Below are positions 17,067 through 25,116 of a stretch of DNA of 64,000 nt, piece after piece. The first letter of the stretch is position 1. Each line of letters opens with the position of its first letter. The translations under genes and the position numbers were made by a program. The stretch spans positions 1-64,000 of the forward strand of contig JBMNPH010000001.1 in NCBI GenBank assembly GCA_050943495.1. Direction: 5' to 3'. Source of the DNA: Merdivicinus sp050943495. GTDB lineage: Bacteria; Bacillota; Clostridia; Oscillospirales; Ruminococcaceae. The notes under the pieces are model-generated. The model saw only the letters and a program-made list of their open reading frames with translations, was not told the DNA's origin and did not search any database.

Positions 17067-18026
17067 ATGAATCTTTCACAAGTGCAGGAATCTGCCGAAC
17101 AATTGTGTAAAAATCTTTCTACAGTTATTCTAGGAAAAGAAGAGGTGATTCGAAAAGTAGTCCTGTCAATGCTTTGCGGCGGACATATCCTGCTGGAAGA
17201 TATGCCGGGAACCGGAAAAACAACCTTGGCTAAGGCTTTGGCAAAATCTATCCGCTGTGATTTTAAACGTGTGCAATTTACTCCGGATTTGCTGCCGTCA
17301 GATTTGACGGGAATCAATTTTTACAATCAAAAAGAAGGGGAATTTGTCTTTAAACAAGGCGCGGTTTTTACCAATATTCTGTTGGGGGATGAAATCAATC
17401 GTGCAACTCCCCGTACCCAATCCAGCCTATTGGAATGTATGGAAGAACGGCAGGTATCCGTGGATGGTGTGACCTATCCGCTTCCGCAGCCGTATTTAGT
17501 TATTGCGACGCAGAATCCTATTGAGGTCCAGGGAACTTTTCCGCTGCCCGAGGCGCAGTTAGATCGCTTTTTCCTCAAGCTAAAAATGGGATATCCGGAT
17601 ACTGCCTTTGAAACGAAGATGCTCACCGGTGCAGTGCGTTCGGCGCCGATCGATTCCCTGGAATCGGTACTGGATGGCAATGATGTTCTGGAAATGCAGA
17701 AAGCTGTCCGTCAGGTAAAAATCAGCGATTCCATAGCCGGATATATGGTTCGTCTTGCCGGCGCAACCCGATCTCACGAAAAGGTGCGGCTTGGAGTCAG
17801 TCCGCGTGGAACGTTGGCATTGATGCGGGCTTCTCAGGCACACGCTGCGATGGAGGGGCGAGATTATGTGCTGCCGGACGACGTAAAAGCAGTGGTGCCG
17901 GATGTTTGGAGTCATCGGATGATTTGTAAAGGATACGGTATTGGACAGAGTGCGGATGCTCCGCGTGAAATTCTGGAAATTCTGCTTCGTCAGGTGGAAG
18001 TCCCGACCGAAACAGTCTCCCAGTGA
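17067..18026 (+). CDS. MoxR family AAA+ ATPase
   Basis: Predicted chaperone-type ATPase of 319 aa, likely acting on metal-ion or von Willebrand-type partner proteins or on envelope proteins. Walker A is LEDMPGTGKTTLAKAL near residues 46-61, Walker B is LLGDEINRATPRTQSSLLE, and the lid domain has GVSPRGTLALMRASQA. I chose the second of two ATGs (two codons apart) because the AGGAGG site is eight bases from it and only two from the first. It is followed by a DUF58 protein and a membrane protein, the common MoxR-DUF58 module; the transglutaminase-like member often seen with it is absent. Confidence 0.9.
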   Translation: MNLSQVQESAEQLCKNLSTVILGKEEVIRKVVLSMLCGGHILLEDMPGTGKTTLAKALAKSIRCDFKRVQFTPDLLPSDLTGINFYNQKEGEFVFKQGAVFTNILLGDEINRATPRTQSSLLECMEERQVSVDGVTYPLPQPYLVIATQNPIEVQGTFPLPEAQLDRFFLKLKMGYPDTAFETKMLTGAVRSAPIDSLESVLDGNDVLEMQKAVRQVKISDSIAGYMVRLAGATRSHEKVRLGVSPRGTLALMRASQAHAAMEGRDYVLPDDVKAVVPDVWSHRMICKGYGIGQSADAPREILEILLRQVEVPTETVSQ

Positions 18027-18045
18027 GAAAGGGAGTGAAGATGGC

Positions 18046-19185
18046 ATGCAGTTATTTGCCATTGCAGTAGCTCTGGTTATCATTTTGGGAATTCAGAACT
18101 GGGTTTATCGTAAGTACGCCCTTCAGAATGTGAAATACCGGTGCTATTTGAGCAAGGATCAGGTCTTTGAAGGAGAAGAAATTGAATTGATCGAGGAGTT
18201 GGAGAACCGTAAGTGGCTCCCACTGCCGTGGTTCAAAACGGAAATTACGGCATCACGCTGGCTGGATTTTGCCGGGACACAATCTCAGCTGACGGATAAA
18301 AGCCGATTTGTCCCAAGCTTTTTCAGTTTGAGAAGCTATCAGAAAGTGAGCAGGCGTTGGAAGGTGCGCTGCCTTAAGCGCGGAGAATATTCTATAGACC
18401 GTGTTGTATTAGTAACCAGTGATTTGCTGGGTAATGTCAATCAGTCTATAGGAGCGGAGGTGCATTCCAGTGTTCTGGTTCTGCCAAGACCTATCGGTGA
18501 AATTGAGGGGATAAAAACTCGTCATCTGACCGGAGATCTTGTGGTTCGGAGAACATTGGTCGAAGATCCGTTCTATTTTTCGGGTGTGCGAGAATATATG
18601 GACTTCGATCCGATGAATCGAATCCACTGGCCAGCTACTGCTCGGGAACAGAAGCTAATGGTTTTTCAAAACGATTCCACTACCAGGCAAAGTGTGACGA
18701 TTGCGCTGAATATGCAATCCCGGGCGCTGGAACACGGCAGTACCGCTATTGATCGGGAAAAAATGGAAACTGCCATTCGACTTTGTGCAGGATTGTTTAC
18801 TTCCACTCTCTCGACAGGAATGCCGCTTCGATTTGCCGCAAACTGCTGTACTTCTGATGCTCGGGATACGATTTTTACCGAGGAGTACTGGGGGACAGAT
18901 CATGTTGAGGGACTGTTGCAGCTTCTTGCCCGTCTGCAACTGCGCAGCACCGAAGAGTTTTTTACCTTTCTTAGCGATCACTATCACGATATGACTTCGA
19001 CAGACTTGGTTTTCGTGACAGGTTTTTTGGATGAGCATATCATTGAGGTTATCCGGCGGAAGCAATACGATGGTGTACATGTACGTACGTTGCTGTTGGG
19101 AGAAATCCCGCCGGAATTGGATACGGGCGGATGTGAAATTTTGGAACTGTCACCGGCAGATTTGGAAGGAGGGGCTGCAGCATGA
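18046..19185 (+). CDS. DUF58 domain protein
   Basis: Protein of 379 aa with an N-terminal membrane helix (LFAIAVALVIILGIQNWVY), a beta-rich middle region, and the DUF58 signature YFSGVREYMDFDPMNRIHW near residues 175-195 followed by a von Willebrand-like C-terminal region. DUF58 proteins are the usual partners of MoxR ATPases; their role is not defined but is often linked to envelope stress or assembly of surface complexes. Start chosen at the ATG in frame after AAAGGGAG. The stop overlaps the next gene's ATG by four bases. Confidence 0.85.
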   Translation: MQLFAIAVALVIILGIQNWVYRKYALQNVKYRCYLSKDQVFEGEEIELIEELENRKWLPLPWFKTEITASRWLDFAGTQSQLTDKSRFVPSFFSLRSYQKVSRRWKVRCLKRGEYSIDRVVLVTSDLLGNVNQSIGAEVHSSVLVLPRPIGEIEGIKTRHLTGDLVVRRTLVEDPFYFSGVREYMDFDPMNRIHWPATAREQKLMVFQNDSTTRQSVTIALNMQSRALEHGSTAIDREKMETAIRLCAGLFTSTLSTGMPLRFAANCCTSDARDTIFTEEYWGTDHVEGLLQLLARLQLRSTEEFFTFLSDHYHDMTSTDLVFVTGFLDEHIIEVIRRKQYDGVHVRTLLLGEIPPELDTGGCEILELSPADLEGGAAA

Positions 19186-20570
19186 AACTCCGTTTTCCAC
19201 TACTTCCTGTTATCAAAGGAGCAGCAGTTTTGTGCTTTGTATTTCCATTTTTACCGGTATTTGCCTTGTTGGCACTGCCATTGAGTATCCCAGTAACAGA
19301 ACGTTATTTGGGAATAGGATTGATTTGTTTTGTATTCTCTGCTTTTGTGGGAATGATGGCTGGAGTATGGGGGATTCCAGAGCTTCATCGCCGGAATGGA
19401 CAGATTTATACAGTATTGGCAAATTTGCTTTCACTTGGGGTTGCGATATTGTGTGGAGGAATTTCTTTTGCCGCGTTTTGGGCTGCAGCAGAGGTAAGTC
19501 CACTTTATATTGCCTTGACAGGAGGAATTTTATCATTAATTTGTTCCATGATTGGATGCCGGATTTGGGAACGAAATTATGATGAAATTCTTACGGCACG
19601 GTATCTGATTGTTCTAACTGTCTTGGATGCAGTCTGCTGCTTTATCTTCTGGTTAATGAAAGAACCTCTTTCTCTGACAATACTGTCCCTAACTTTTTTG
19701 ACGAGCGCATGTGTATATACAGCAGCTAAAAATCAAGGCAATATTGACTACTTAATGGAAAAACGCAATAATCGCAGTACGAGCATTCTTCCGAAACGGA
19801 TGCGGTGGTATAGTTTTTCTTTAGTTGGCATCATTTTTGTGCTGATTTTTGCAGGCTATTTTCTTCGGAAACAGATTGCCGCTATATTAATGTGGATTTT
19901 GAACCTTTTGAAGATGCTTTTGGCTGCCCTGCTGAGTCTGCTGCCAACTGGCGAGGAACCAGAGGTCGTCCAGCAGCAGATGCCGCAAGGAAATCAAGGT
20001 GATATGATGCTTTCCTCTGAGACGGGAGGGCCTAGTTTCTTCTGGACTTTATTCGGATTTGCGTTTGCAGCCTTTTTGATTTGGCTTGCTTTCTTCTATC
20101 GCAGGGAGATCTGGAACGGAATCTGCATGCTCTTTGCTAAAATACGTGATTTCAGCTTGGGATGGCTGTTTCATAACCGCAGTGCTGCATCACTTGCTGA
20201 TGTTAATCAATATTTTGAAGATAATGTAGAAGAGCTCGGACGAATTGAGCATGGTGTACACCGGAAGCAAAAACCGTATGATCTTCGCCGCTGGAAAAAA
20301 GAATACCGTCTTTTCCGTTCCATGCGGGAAGATGATTACAGATTACGGGAGGGATATCGGCTAGCTCTGCAGTATCTGCGGCTGCGGCAGGTTTTATGGA
20401 ATCCATCCGATACTCCCTATGAGATCTTGGAAAAAGCCCGCAAAATATTGCCGGAAGATCTGTTTGCCTGTGTAACAGAGGGATATTGCCGGGTACGTTA
20501 TGCGGAAGATCTTCCTCATTCCGAGGAATTAACGGCATTGGAAAAAGTATTGGCCGGGATTTCCGCCTGA
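19182..20570 (+). CDS. Multi-pass membrane protein with DUF4129-like C-terminus
   Basis: I do not recognise a named family for the whole protein. It is 462 aa, with about five or six hydrophobic helices in the first 190 residues, another near 210-230, a polar linker with PTGEEPEVVQQQMPQGNQG, one more helix near 290-310, and a cytoplasmic or external C-terminal domain. This last part, with the pattern YRLALQYLRLRQ, a TPYEILEKAR block and a closing YCRVRYAE, resembles DUF4129, which usually closes transglutaminase-like proteins in MoxR operons. Here the transglutaminase core itself is missing. Overlap with the DUF58 gene indicates one transcript. Confidence 0.7.
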   Translation: MKLRFPLLPVIKGAAVLCFVFPFLPVFALLALPLSIPVTERYLGIGLICFVFSAFVGMMAGVWGIPELHRRNGQIYTVLANLLSLGVAILCGGISFAAFWAAAEVSPLYIALTGGILSLICSMIGCRIWERNYDEILTARYLIVLTVLDAVCCFIFWLMKEPLSLTILSLTFLTSACVYTAAKNQGNIDYLMEKRNNRSTSILPKRMRWYSFSLVGIIFVLIFAGYFLRKQIAAILMWILNLLKMLLAALLSLLPTGEEPEVVQQQMPQGNQGDMMLSSETGGPSFFWTLFGFAFAAFLIWLAFFYRREIWNGICMLFAKIRDFSLGWLFHNRSAASLADVNQYFEDNVEELGRIEHGVHRKQKPYDLRRWKKEYRLFRSMREDDYRLREGYRLALQYLRLRQVLWNPSDTPYEILEKARKILPEDLFACVTEGYCRVRYAEDLPHSEELTALEKVLAGISA

Positions 20571-20578
20571 ATGAAAAA

Positions 20579-20610
20579 CCCCGTGACCGGTAAAGTCACG
20601 GGGGATTTTT
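20579..20610. terminator. Bidirectional terminator between the moxR operon and the phosphodiesterase gene
   Basis: CCCCGTGAC, loop CGGTAAA, GTCACGGGG, with GATTTTT on the right and AAAAA on the left. It can serve both convergent units. Confidence 0.88.
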
Positions 20611-20622
20611 CGCAATAAGGAA

Positions 20623-21399
20623 TCAGAGAATACTGCGGCCTTCCCATTCTCGGGGCGGCGCAAATTCCATAATTTTTGCAATAGTGGGTGCAATGTCTTT
20701 AATGTTGACATCCTGTAATTCTTTACCTTTTTCAAAAGGTTTGCCTGCAAAATAGACGGGAATTGTCATATCTTCCGGGATATCGTGGCCGTGGGAACGT
20801 TCATGGCCGCCGTGATCCGCTGTTATAATCATGGACCAGCCTTCCGGGAGAGAACGATAGAGTTTTTCGATGCAGGCGGAAGCATTGGCAACTGCTTCCA
20901 TGTACGGTTCTGTCAGCCATCCGTTGGCATGTCCGGCTTCATCGGTATATCCCAGATACAGGAAGATAAAGTCAGGGTCATCATTTCGGATACAGTCAAG
21001 GGTATGATCTGTCAACAAATGATCGGATGCAATTCCGCCATCTTTCCACATATTATGGTATTCACTGTGTACCAGCGAACCGGGGCGATTCAAATCCCGA
21101 AGCTGTTCCCAATTATAATACATAGCCGCGCGTTTGCCTGCCAGATGGACTGCATCGCCCAGACTGTCAATTGGGCGCACCGGAGGCATCCAGACATTTG
21201 TCGTAATGCCGTGGCGGTCAGGATTAACGCTGAAAAACAAAGATGCGTGACAGGGAAGGGTGACAGAAGGCATCGTAGTCGTCGCATGCATGGAATAGCT
21301 GGACTCTTTTCGGAGATCTTTCAAAAAGGAATGTCCACAGAGATCAATGGCGTCAGGACGCATACCATCAACCAGAATCAATAAAACTTTTTGGCTCAT
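20623..21399 (-). CDS. Alkaline phosphatase superfamily phosphodiesterase-like protein
   Basis: Soluble predicted metal-dependent hydrolase of 258 aa, of the type I phosphodiesterase/nucleotide pyrophosphatase group. It shows the first metal site LLILVDGMRPDAI, the nucleophile segment TTTMPSVTLPCHASLF, and the metal ligands YTDEAGHANG and ITADHGGHERSHGHD. No signal peptide, so it would act in the cytoplasm. The substrate is unknown. Start at MSQKV, after an AGAAAGG site; a longer form starting ten codons upstream is less likely. It has its own promoter upstream. Confidence 0.83.
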   Translation of the reverse strand: MSQKVLLILVDGMRPDAIDLCGHSFLKDLRKESSYSMHATTTMPSVTLPCHASLFFSVNPDRHGITTNVWMPPVRPIDSLGDAVHLAGKRAAMYYNWEQLRDLNRPGSLVHSEYHNMWKDGGIASDHLLTDHTLDCIRNDDPDFIFLYLGYTDEAGHANGWLTEPYMEAVANASACIEKLYRSLPEGWSMIITADHGGHERSHGHDIPEDMTIPVYFAGKPFEKGKELQDVNIKDIAPTIAKIMEFAPPREWEGRSIL

Positions 21400-21451
21400 A
21401 GCCACACAACCTTTCTGTGAAAGATTCATTTATTGCAGGAATCTGTCTATC

Positions 21452-21480
21452 ATCATATTCTATAATTTATTTAAAGTCAA
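21452..21480 (-). promoter_or_regulatory. Promoter of the phosphodiesterase-like gene
   Basis: On the minus strand TTGACT, 17-base spacer, TATGAT, with the -10 about 55 bases upstream of the start codon. Confidence 0.65.
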
Positions 21481-21525
21481 TAGTTTTTTAAAAAATAAAC
21501 ATTTGTAATTGGAAAGGATAAGAAA

Positions 21526-22701
21526 ATGTATAGTGTATTGATTATGAGTGCCGGTTCCTCCGCGCGAATGGGGGGAGTCGATAAGCAAATGCTGTCTCTA
21601 AGAGGAAAAACGGTTTTACAACGCAGTATCGAAGCCTTTTTAGAAATACCGGAGATTTCGGAGATTTTTGTAGTGACATCACCGGAACGAGCAGGGGAGT
21701 ATTCGAATTTTGTGGGGACATTTGCATCGGAACGGGTTCAAGTGATTGGATGCGGAGGTTCAACCAGGCAGCAGTCAGTATTTGCGGGAATGAACGCAGT
21801 ATCGGAGAATGCAAAATATGTTGCCATTCATGATGGTGCACGGCCGCTTGTTACTCCTCATTTGATACGGAAAGTCTTTGCCGACGCGTGCCAATATGGT
21901 GCAGCTATACCGGCAGTTCCGGTTAAGGATACCATTAAGGTGTCGGGGCCAGGCGGAATGGTGCTGCAAACAGTGGAACGCAGCACTCTTCGGCAGGTGC
22001 AGACGCCGCAGGTTTTCGATCGGTCGGCTTACCTGGCTGCAATGGAAGAAGCAATTCGGAAACAGCTGGATTTTACGGATGATGCTCAGCTATTTGAATT
22101 GACCGGAAGGCAGGTTCATCTGACCGAAGGCGAGGAGGAGAATCTGAAAATTACAACACCGGCGGATCTTCCGGCAGCTGAAGCAATTTTGAGCAGACGG
22201 ATCAATCAGGGAAAGGAGAACGCAGATATGCGAATCGGACAAGGGTATGATGTTCATAAATTGGTGGAAAATCGGCAACTGATTATCGGTGGAGTGAATA
22301 TTCCGCATCAAACAGGACTGTTAGGGCATTCGGATGCGGATGTTTTGCTGCATGCGATCATGGATGCGGTGTTAGGCGCATTGTCACTTGGAGATATTGG
22401 AAAGCATTTTCCTGATACAGATCCCGCTTTCAAGGGAGCGGACAGTCGAAAATTGCTTCGACATGTTTGTAAACTGGCGGAGGATGCCGGATATCGGTTG
22501 GGAAATCTGGATGCGACGATTATTGCACAGGCTCCGAAAATGAGGCCTTATATCGATCAGATGCGGGAAAATATTGCACAGGATCTCCAGGTACCGGTAT
22601 CTGTGGTTAATGTGAAGGCCACTACGGAAGAGAAGCTTGGGTTTACCGGACGGGAAGAAGGAATTTCTGCAAGTGCCGTCTGTCTGATGCTGCCTCGATA
22701 A
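21526..22701 (+). CDS. ispDF: Bifunctional IspD/IspF of the MEP pathway
   Basis: Catalyses two non-consecutive steps of isoprenoid precursor synthesis: cytidylyl transfer to methylerythritol phosphate (IspD) and formation of the 2,4-cyclodiphosphate (IspF). The 391 aa fusion has the IspD nucleotide loop SAGSSARMGGVDKQML at the N-terminus with IHDGARPL further on, and from residue 235 a complete IspF: MRIGQGYDVHKL, GLLGHSDADVLLHAIMDA and the end motif TTEEKLGFTGREEGI. An AGGAG site sits nine bases before the ATG at 22228, exactly where a free IspF would start, so the IspF part may also be made alone. Confidence 0.95.
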   Translation: MYSVLIMSAGSSARMGGVDKQMLSLRGKTVLQRSIEAFLEIPEISEIFVVTSPERAGEYSNFVGTFASERVQVIGCGGSTRQQSVFAGMNAVSENAKYVAIHDGARPLVTPHLIRKVFADACQYGAAIPAVPVKDTIKVSGPGGMVLQTVERSTLRQVQTPQVFDRSAYLAAMEEAIRKQLDFTDDAQLFELTGRQVHLTEGEEENLKITTPADLPAAEAILSRRINQGKENADMRIGQGYDVHKLVENRQLIIGGVNIPHQTGLLGHSDADVLLHAIMDAVLGALSLGDIGKHFPDTDPAFKGADSRKLLRHVCKLAEDAGYRLGNLDATIIAQAPKMRPYIDQMRENIAQDLQVPVSVVNVKATTEEKLGFTGREEGISASAVCLMLPR

Positions 22702-22705
22702 TAGC

Positions 22706-22727
22706 AGCTGAATCTCTTCAGTTTTTC
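22706..22727 (+). terminator. Weak hairpin and T run after ispDF
   Basis: AGCTGAA, loop TCTC, TTCAGTT, then TTT. The stem is short and AT-rich, so efficiency is uncertain. Confidence 0.45.
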
Positions 22728-22766
22728 ATGATTCTATTAAATTAGTAAGTATTCTGGTAAGGTCTC

Positions 22767-22795
22767 TTGACTTTTTCTGTGAAATCTCCGATAAT
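22767..22795 (+). promoter_or_regulatory. Promoter of the PL22-like gene
   Basis: TTGACT, 17-base spacer, GATAAT, about 70 bases upstream of the start codon. Confidence 0.65.
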
Positions 22796-22867
22796 AAAAT
22801 TATTATCTGTACATGTCTTGCTGATTTTCGGTAGATATGTGTATTAGCTCAAAGAGAGGCGATTGTC

Positions 22868-24028
22868 ATGAAAACAATTCAAACATCGATCCATTTTACT
22901 CCGTATACGGATCCAGTTAGCGGCGTGACCTCGTATATTCTGAAAAACGAGGTTGCACCATTCCAGCAGTCTTTCTATTTTACCAATCCTTCCATGACTC
23001 TGGATGGACGGTATTATTGGTTTTATTGCGCATTTCCGCCCGCAGGGGATGCCAATTACGGCAGAACATTAGCGGTTGTGGACTTTTTAACCGATGAAGT
23101 GCATCATTTCCCGGAGACGCAGTTTTTGGATGGATCGCCTCTGGTTGACGTTGAAAACGGAGAAATTTACTGGTGTAATAAATATGGCGTCTTCAAAAGA
23201 ACTCCAAATCCGGCTGATCCAGTTGTCCGTATTGCCGTGCTGCCGCCGGAATTGAGCAAGGGAACTATCCATCGGATCGCCACTCATTTGACCTTCTCTG
23301 CTGATAAATCGGAATTGGTATTTGATGCAGAGATCGGCAATCACTGGCAGTTGGGAAGCATTTCCCTAAAAACGGGAGAATTTCATGTTTGGAAGAATTT
23401 TGATTACTGTTACAATCATGCGCAGTTTAATCCTGTAGATCCGGATTTGATTCTATTTGCACAGGATTTTTGGAATGATAAGGCAGACGGTACACAGTAT
23501 GGAATCAAGCAGGATGAAACCGGCCGTCGTACACGTTTGTGGACTATTCGGCGCGGGGAAGAGCCGGTTGCATGGAAATCGGAGTATGCAGATGGTGCGG
23601 CAACCCATGAATGGTGGAGTGCTGATGGCAAATCCATTTATTATGTGGACGGAAAATACGGTGCTGTTAAGATCAATATGGAGACCGGAAAGTATTTGGA
23701 TATGCATCCTGGTGGAACCTGGCATGCACATTCCAGCAAGGATGAAAAATATTTTGTAGGAGATGTCATGCACCGGCAGAACGACGGATCATGGTATCGT
23801 GGCTGTGCTAGTACGGTGAATTTTTATAATTATGAAACCGGAAAACAGGTTGATATTATTACCGAGAATTCCTCTCTTTACAGACCGGAAGAGCCTTGTG
23901 TATATCATATGGATCCTCATCCGCAATTTCTATGCAATGATCGTTACATTGCGTTTACTACAACGGTTTTCGGAAAAGTTACTGCTGGAATTACTGTGGC
24001 AGAAGATTTGATTGCCCGTACGCGCTGA
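22868..24028 (+). CDS. Oligogalacturonate lyase-like beta-propeller protein (PL22-like)
   Basis: Predicted cytoplasmic seven-bladed propeller of 386 aa, the length of PL22 oligogalacturonate lyases, which cleave unsaturated digalacturonate from pectin to keto-uronates. Supporting blocks are VYHMDPHPQF near the C-terminus, which fits the closely spaced His/Gln manganese ligands of the family, plus HEWWSADGKSIYYVDG, NHAQFNPVDPDLILF and GGTWHAHSSKDEKYFVGD, which are typical propeller blades of this group. No signal peptide, consistent with action after import by an LplB/YtcP transporter. Family membership is by eye; substrate is inferred. It has its own promoter and terminator and no neighbours from the pectin pathway. 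Confidence 0.75.
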   Translation: MKTIQTSIHFTPYTDPVSGVTSYILKNEVAPFQQSFYFTNPSMTLDGRYYWFYCAFPPAGDANYGRTLAVVDFLTDEVHHFPETQFLDGSPLVDVENGEIYWCNKYGVFKRTPNPADPVVRIAVLPPELSKGTIHRIATHLTFSADKSELVFDAEIGNHWQLGSISLKTGEFHVWKNFDYCYNHAQFNPVDPDLILFAQDFWNDKADGTQYGIKQDETGRRTRLWTIRRGEEPVAWKSEYADGAATHEWWSADGKSIYYVDGKYGAVKINMETGKYLDMHPGGTWHAHSSKDEKYFVGDVMHRQNDGSWYRGCASTVNFYNYETGKQVDIITENSSLYRPEEPCVYHMDPHPQFLCNDRYIAFTTTVFGKVTAGITVAEDLIARTR

Positions 24029-24041
24029 CTGTATATATAAC

Positions 24042-24070
24042 AAAAGGAGACACAATTGTGTCTCCTTTTT
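24042..24070. terminator. Bidirectional terminator between the PL22-like gene and metA
   Basis: Near-perfect palindrome AAAGGAGACACAATTGTG continuing to TCTCCTTTTT, serving convergent genes. Confidence 0.9.
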
Positions 24071-24074
24071 CGTT

Positions 24075-25010
24075 TTATGTCTCATTGGAATTTCGATCCA
24101 TTTCCTCGAGGTTATAGGGAGTCTGTTGATAAACAAAGTAATTCAGCCAGTTTACAAACAGAAGATTGGCGTGGCTTCTCCAGATAAAGCGAGGTGGATT
24201 ATCCGGATCATCTCCTTCAAAATAGTTATAAGGAACATGGATGGGCAATCCTTTATCAAGATCTCGGAAATACTCCGCCGCCAGTGTTCCGCGGTCATAT
24301 TCGGAATGACCGGTCACAAAAAAACGTCTGCCAGAAACGTCCGCTACGATGTGAACCCCTGAAATATGAGATTTTGTCAGGATTTCCAGTTCCGGATGCA
24401 ACAGAATATCTTCCTCACGAACCTCAGTATGGCGGGAATGGGGAACATAAAACACTTCATCAAATCCGCGCAGCAACTGATGAAAAGGTTGCAGAACTGT
24501 ATGAGGGAAAACTCCAAACATTTTGGCAGGTAAATCGTATTTGGGAACACCATAATGATAGTAGAGACCAGCCTGAGCGCCCCAGCAGATATGAAAAGTG
24601 GAGTAAACATTAGTTTTTGACCATTCGAAAAATTCACAGAGTTCCGGCCAATAGTCCACTTTCTCAAACGGCATTTGCTCAACTGGTGCCCCTGTAATAA
24701 TCAAGCCATCGAATCGTTGATCCCGAACATCATCCAACGTCTTGTAGTATTTGAATAGGTGGTCATCAGAAGTATTTTTAGAAACATGCGATGCCATCTG
24801 TAAAAGTTCCAAATCAATCTGCAGCGGAGTATTAGACAGAAGCCGCAGCAGCTGCGTTTCGGTTTCAATTTTTTTGGGCATCAGATTTAAAATGGCAATT
24901 TTGAGCGGGCGGATGTCCTGATGAATTGCGCGTTCTTCATCCATTACAAAAATATTTTCCCGCTGTAAAACGGAATTTGCCGGCAGAGTAACCGGAATAT
25001 TGATTGGCAT
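24075..25010 (-). CDS. metA: Homoserine O-acetyltransferase (MetA fold)
   Basis: Activates homoserine for methionine synthesis. It is 311 aa, normal for the MetA family. The catalytic cysteine is in HICWGAQAGLYYHYG near residue 142, and the catalytic His in PHSRHTEV; a Glu follows in that region. Acyl donor choice in this family depends on residue 111, with Glu favouring acetyl-CoA and Gly favouring succinyl-CoA. Here GAPVEQ places Glu at exactly 111, so the product should be O-acetylhomoserine, the substrate for direct sulfhydrylation by MetY. It is a single gene with its own promoter and terminator. Confidence 0.95.
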   Translation of the reverse strand: MPINIPVTLPANSVLQRENIFVMDEERAIHQDIRPLKIAILNLMPKKIETETQLLRLLSNTPLQIDLELLQMASHVSKNTSDDHLFKYYKTLDDVRDQRFDGLIITGAPVEQMPFEKVDYWPELCEFFEWSKTNVYSTFHICWGAQAGLYYHYGVPKYDLPAKMFGVFPHTVLQPFHQLLRGFDEVFYVPHSRHTEVREEDILLHPELEILTKSHISGVHIVADVSGRRFFVTGHSEYDRGTLAAEYFRDLDKGLPIHVPYNYFEGDDPDNPPRFIWRSHANLLFVNWLNYFVYQQTPYNLEEMDRNSNET

Positions 25011-25045
25011 AGCAACGCCTCATTTCTTATACGGAATACCTTTCT

Positions 25046-25074
25046 ATCATAGCACATTTCCGCATTTTTGGCAA
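25046..25074 (-). promoter_or_regulatory. Promoter of metA
   Basis: On the minus strand TTGCCA, 17-base spacer, TATGAT, directly after the gltX terminator. No SAM riboswitch or T-box is seen in the short 5' UTR. Confidence 0.6.
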
Positions 25075-25105
25075 GAAAAAAGGCAATACGCAATCGTATT
25101 GCCTT
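25075..25105 (-). terminator. Terminator after gltX
   Basis: On the minus strand AAGGCAATACG, loop ATTG, CGTATTGCCTT, then TTTT. Confidence 0.9.
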
Positions 25106-25116
25106 GAAATGATAAA

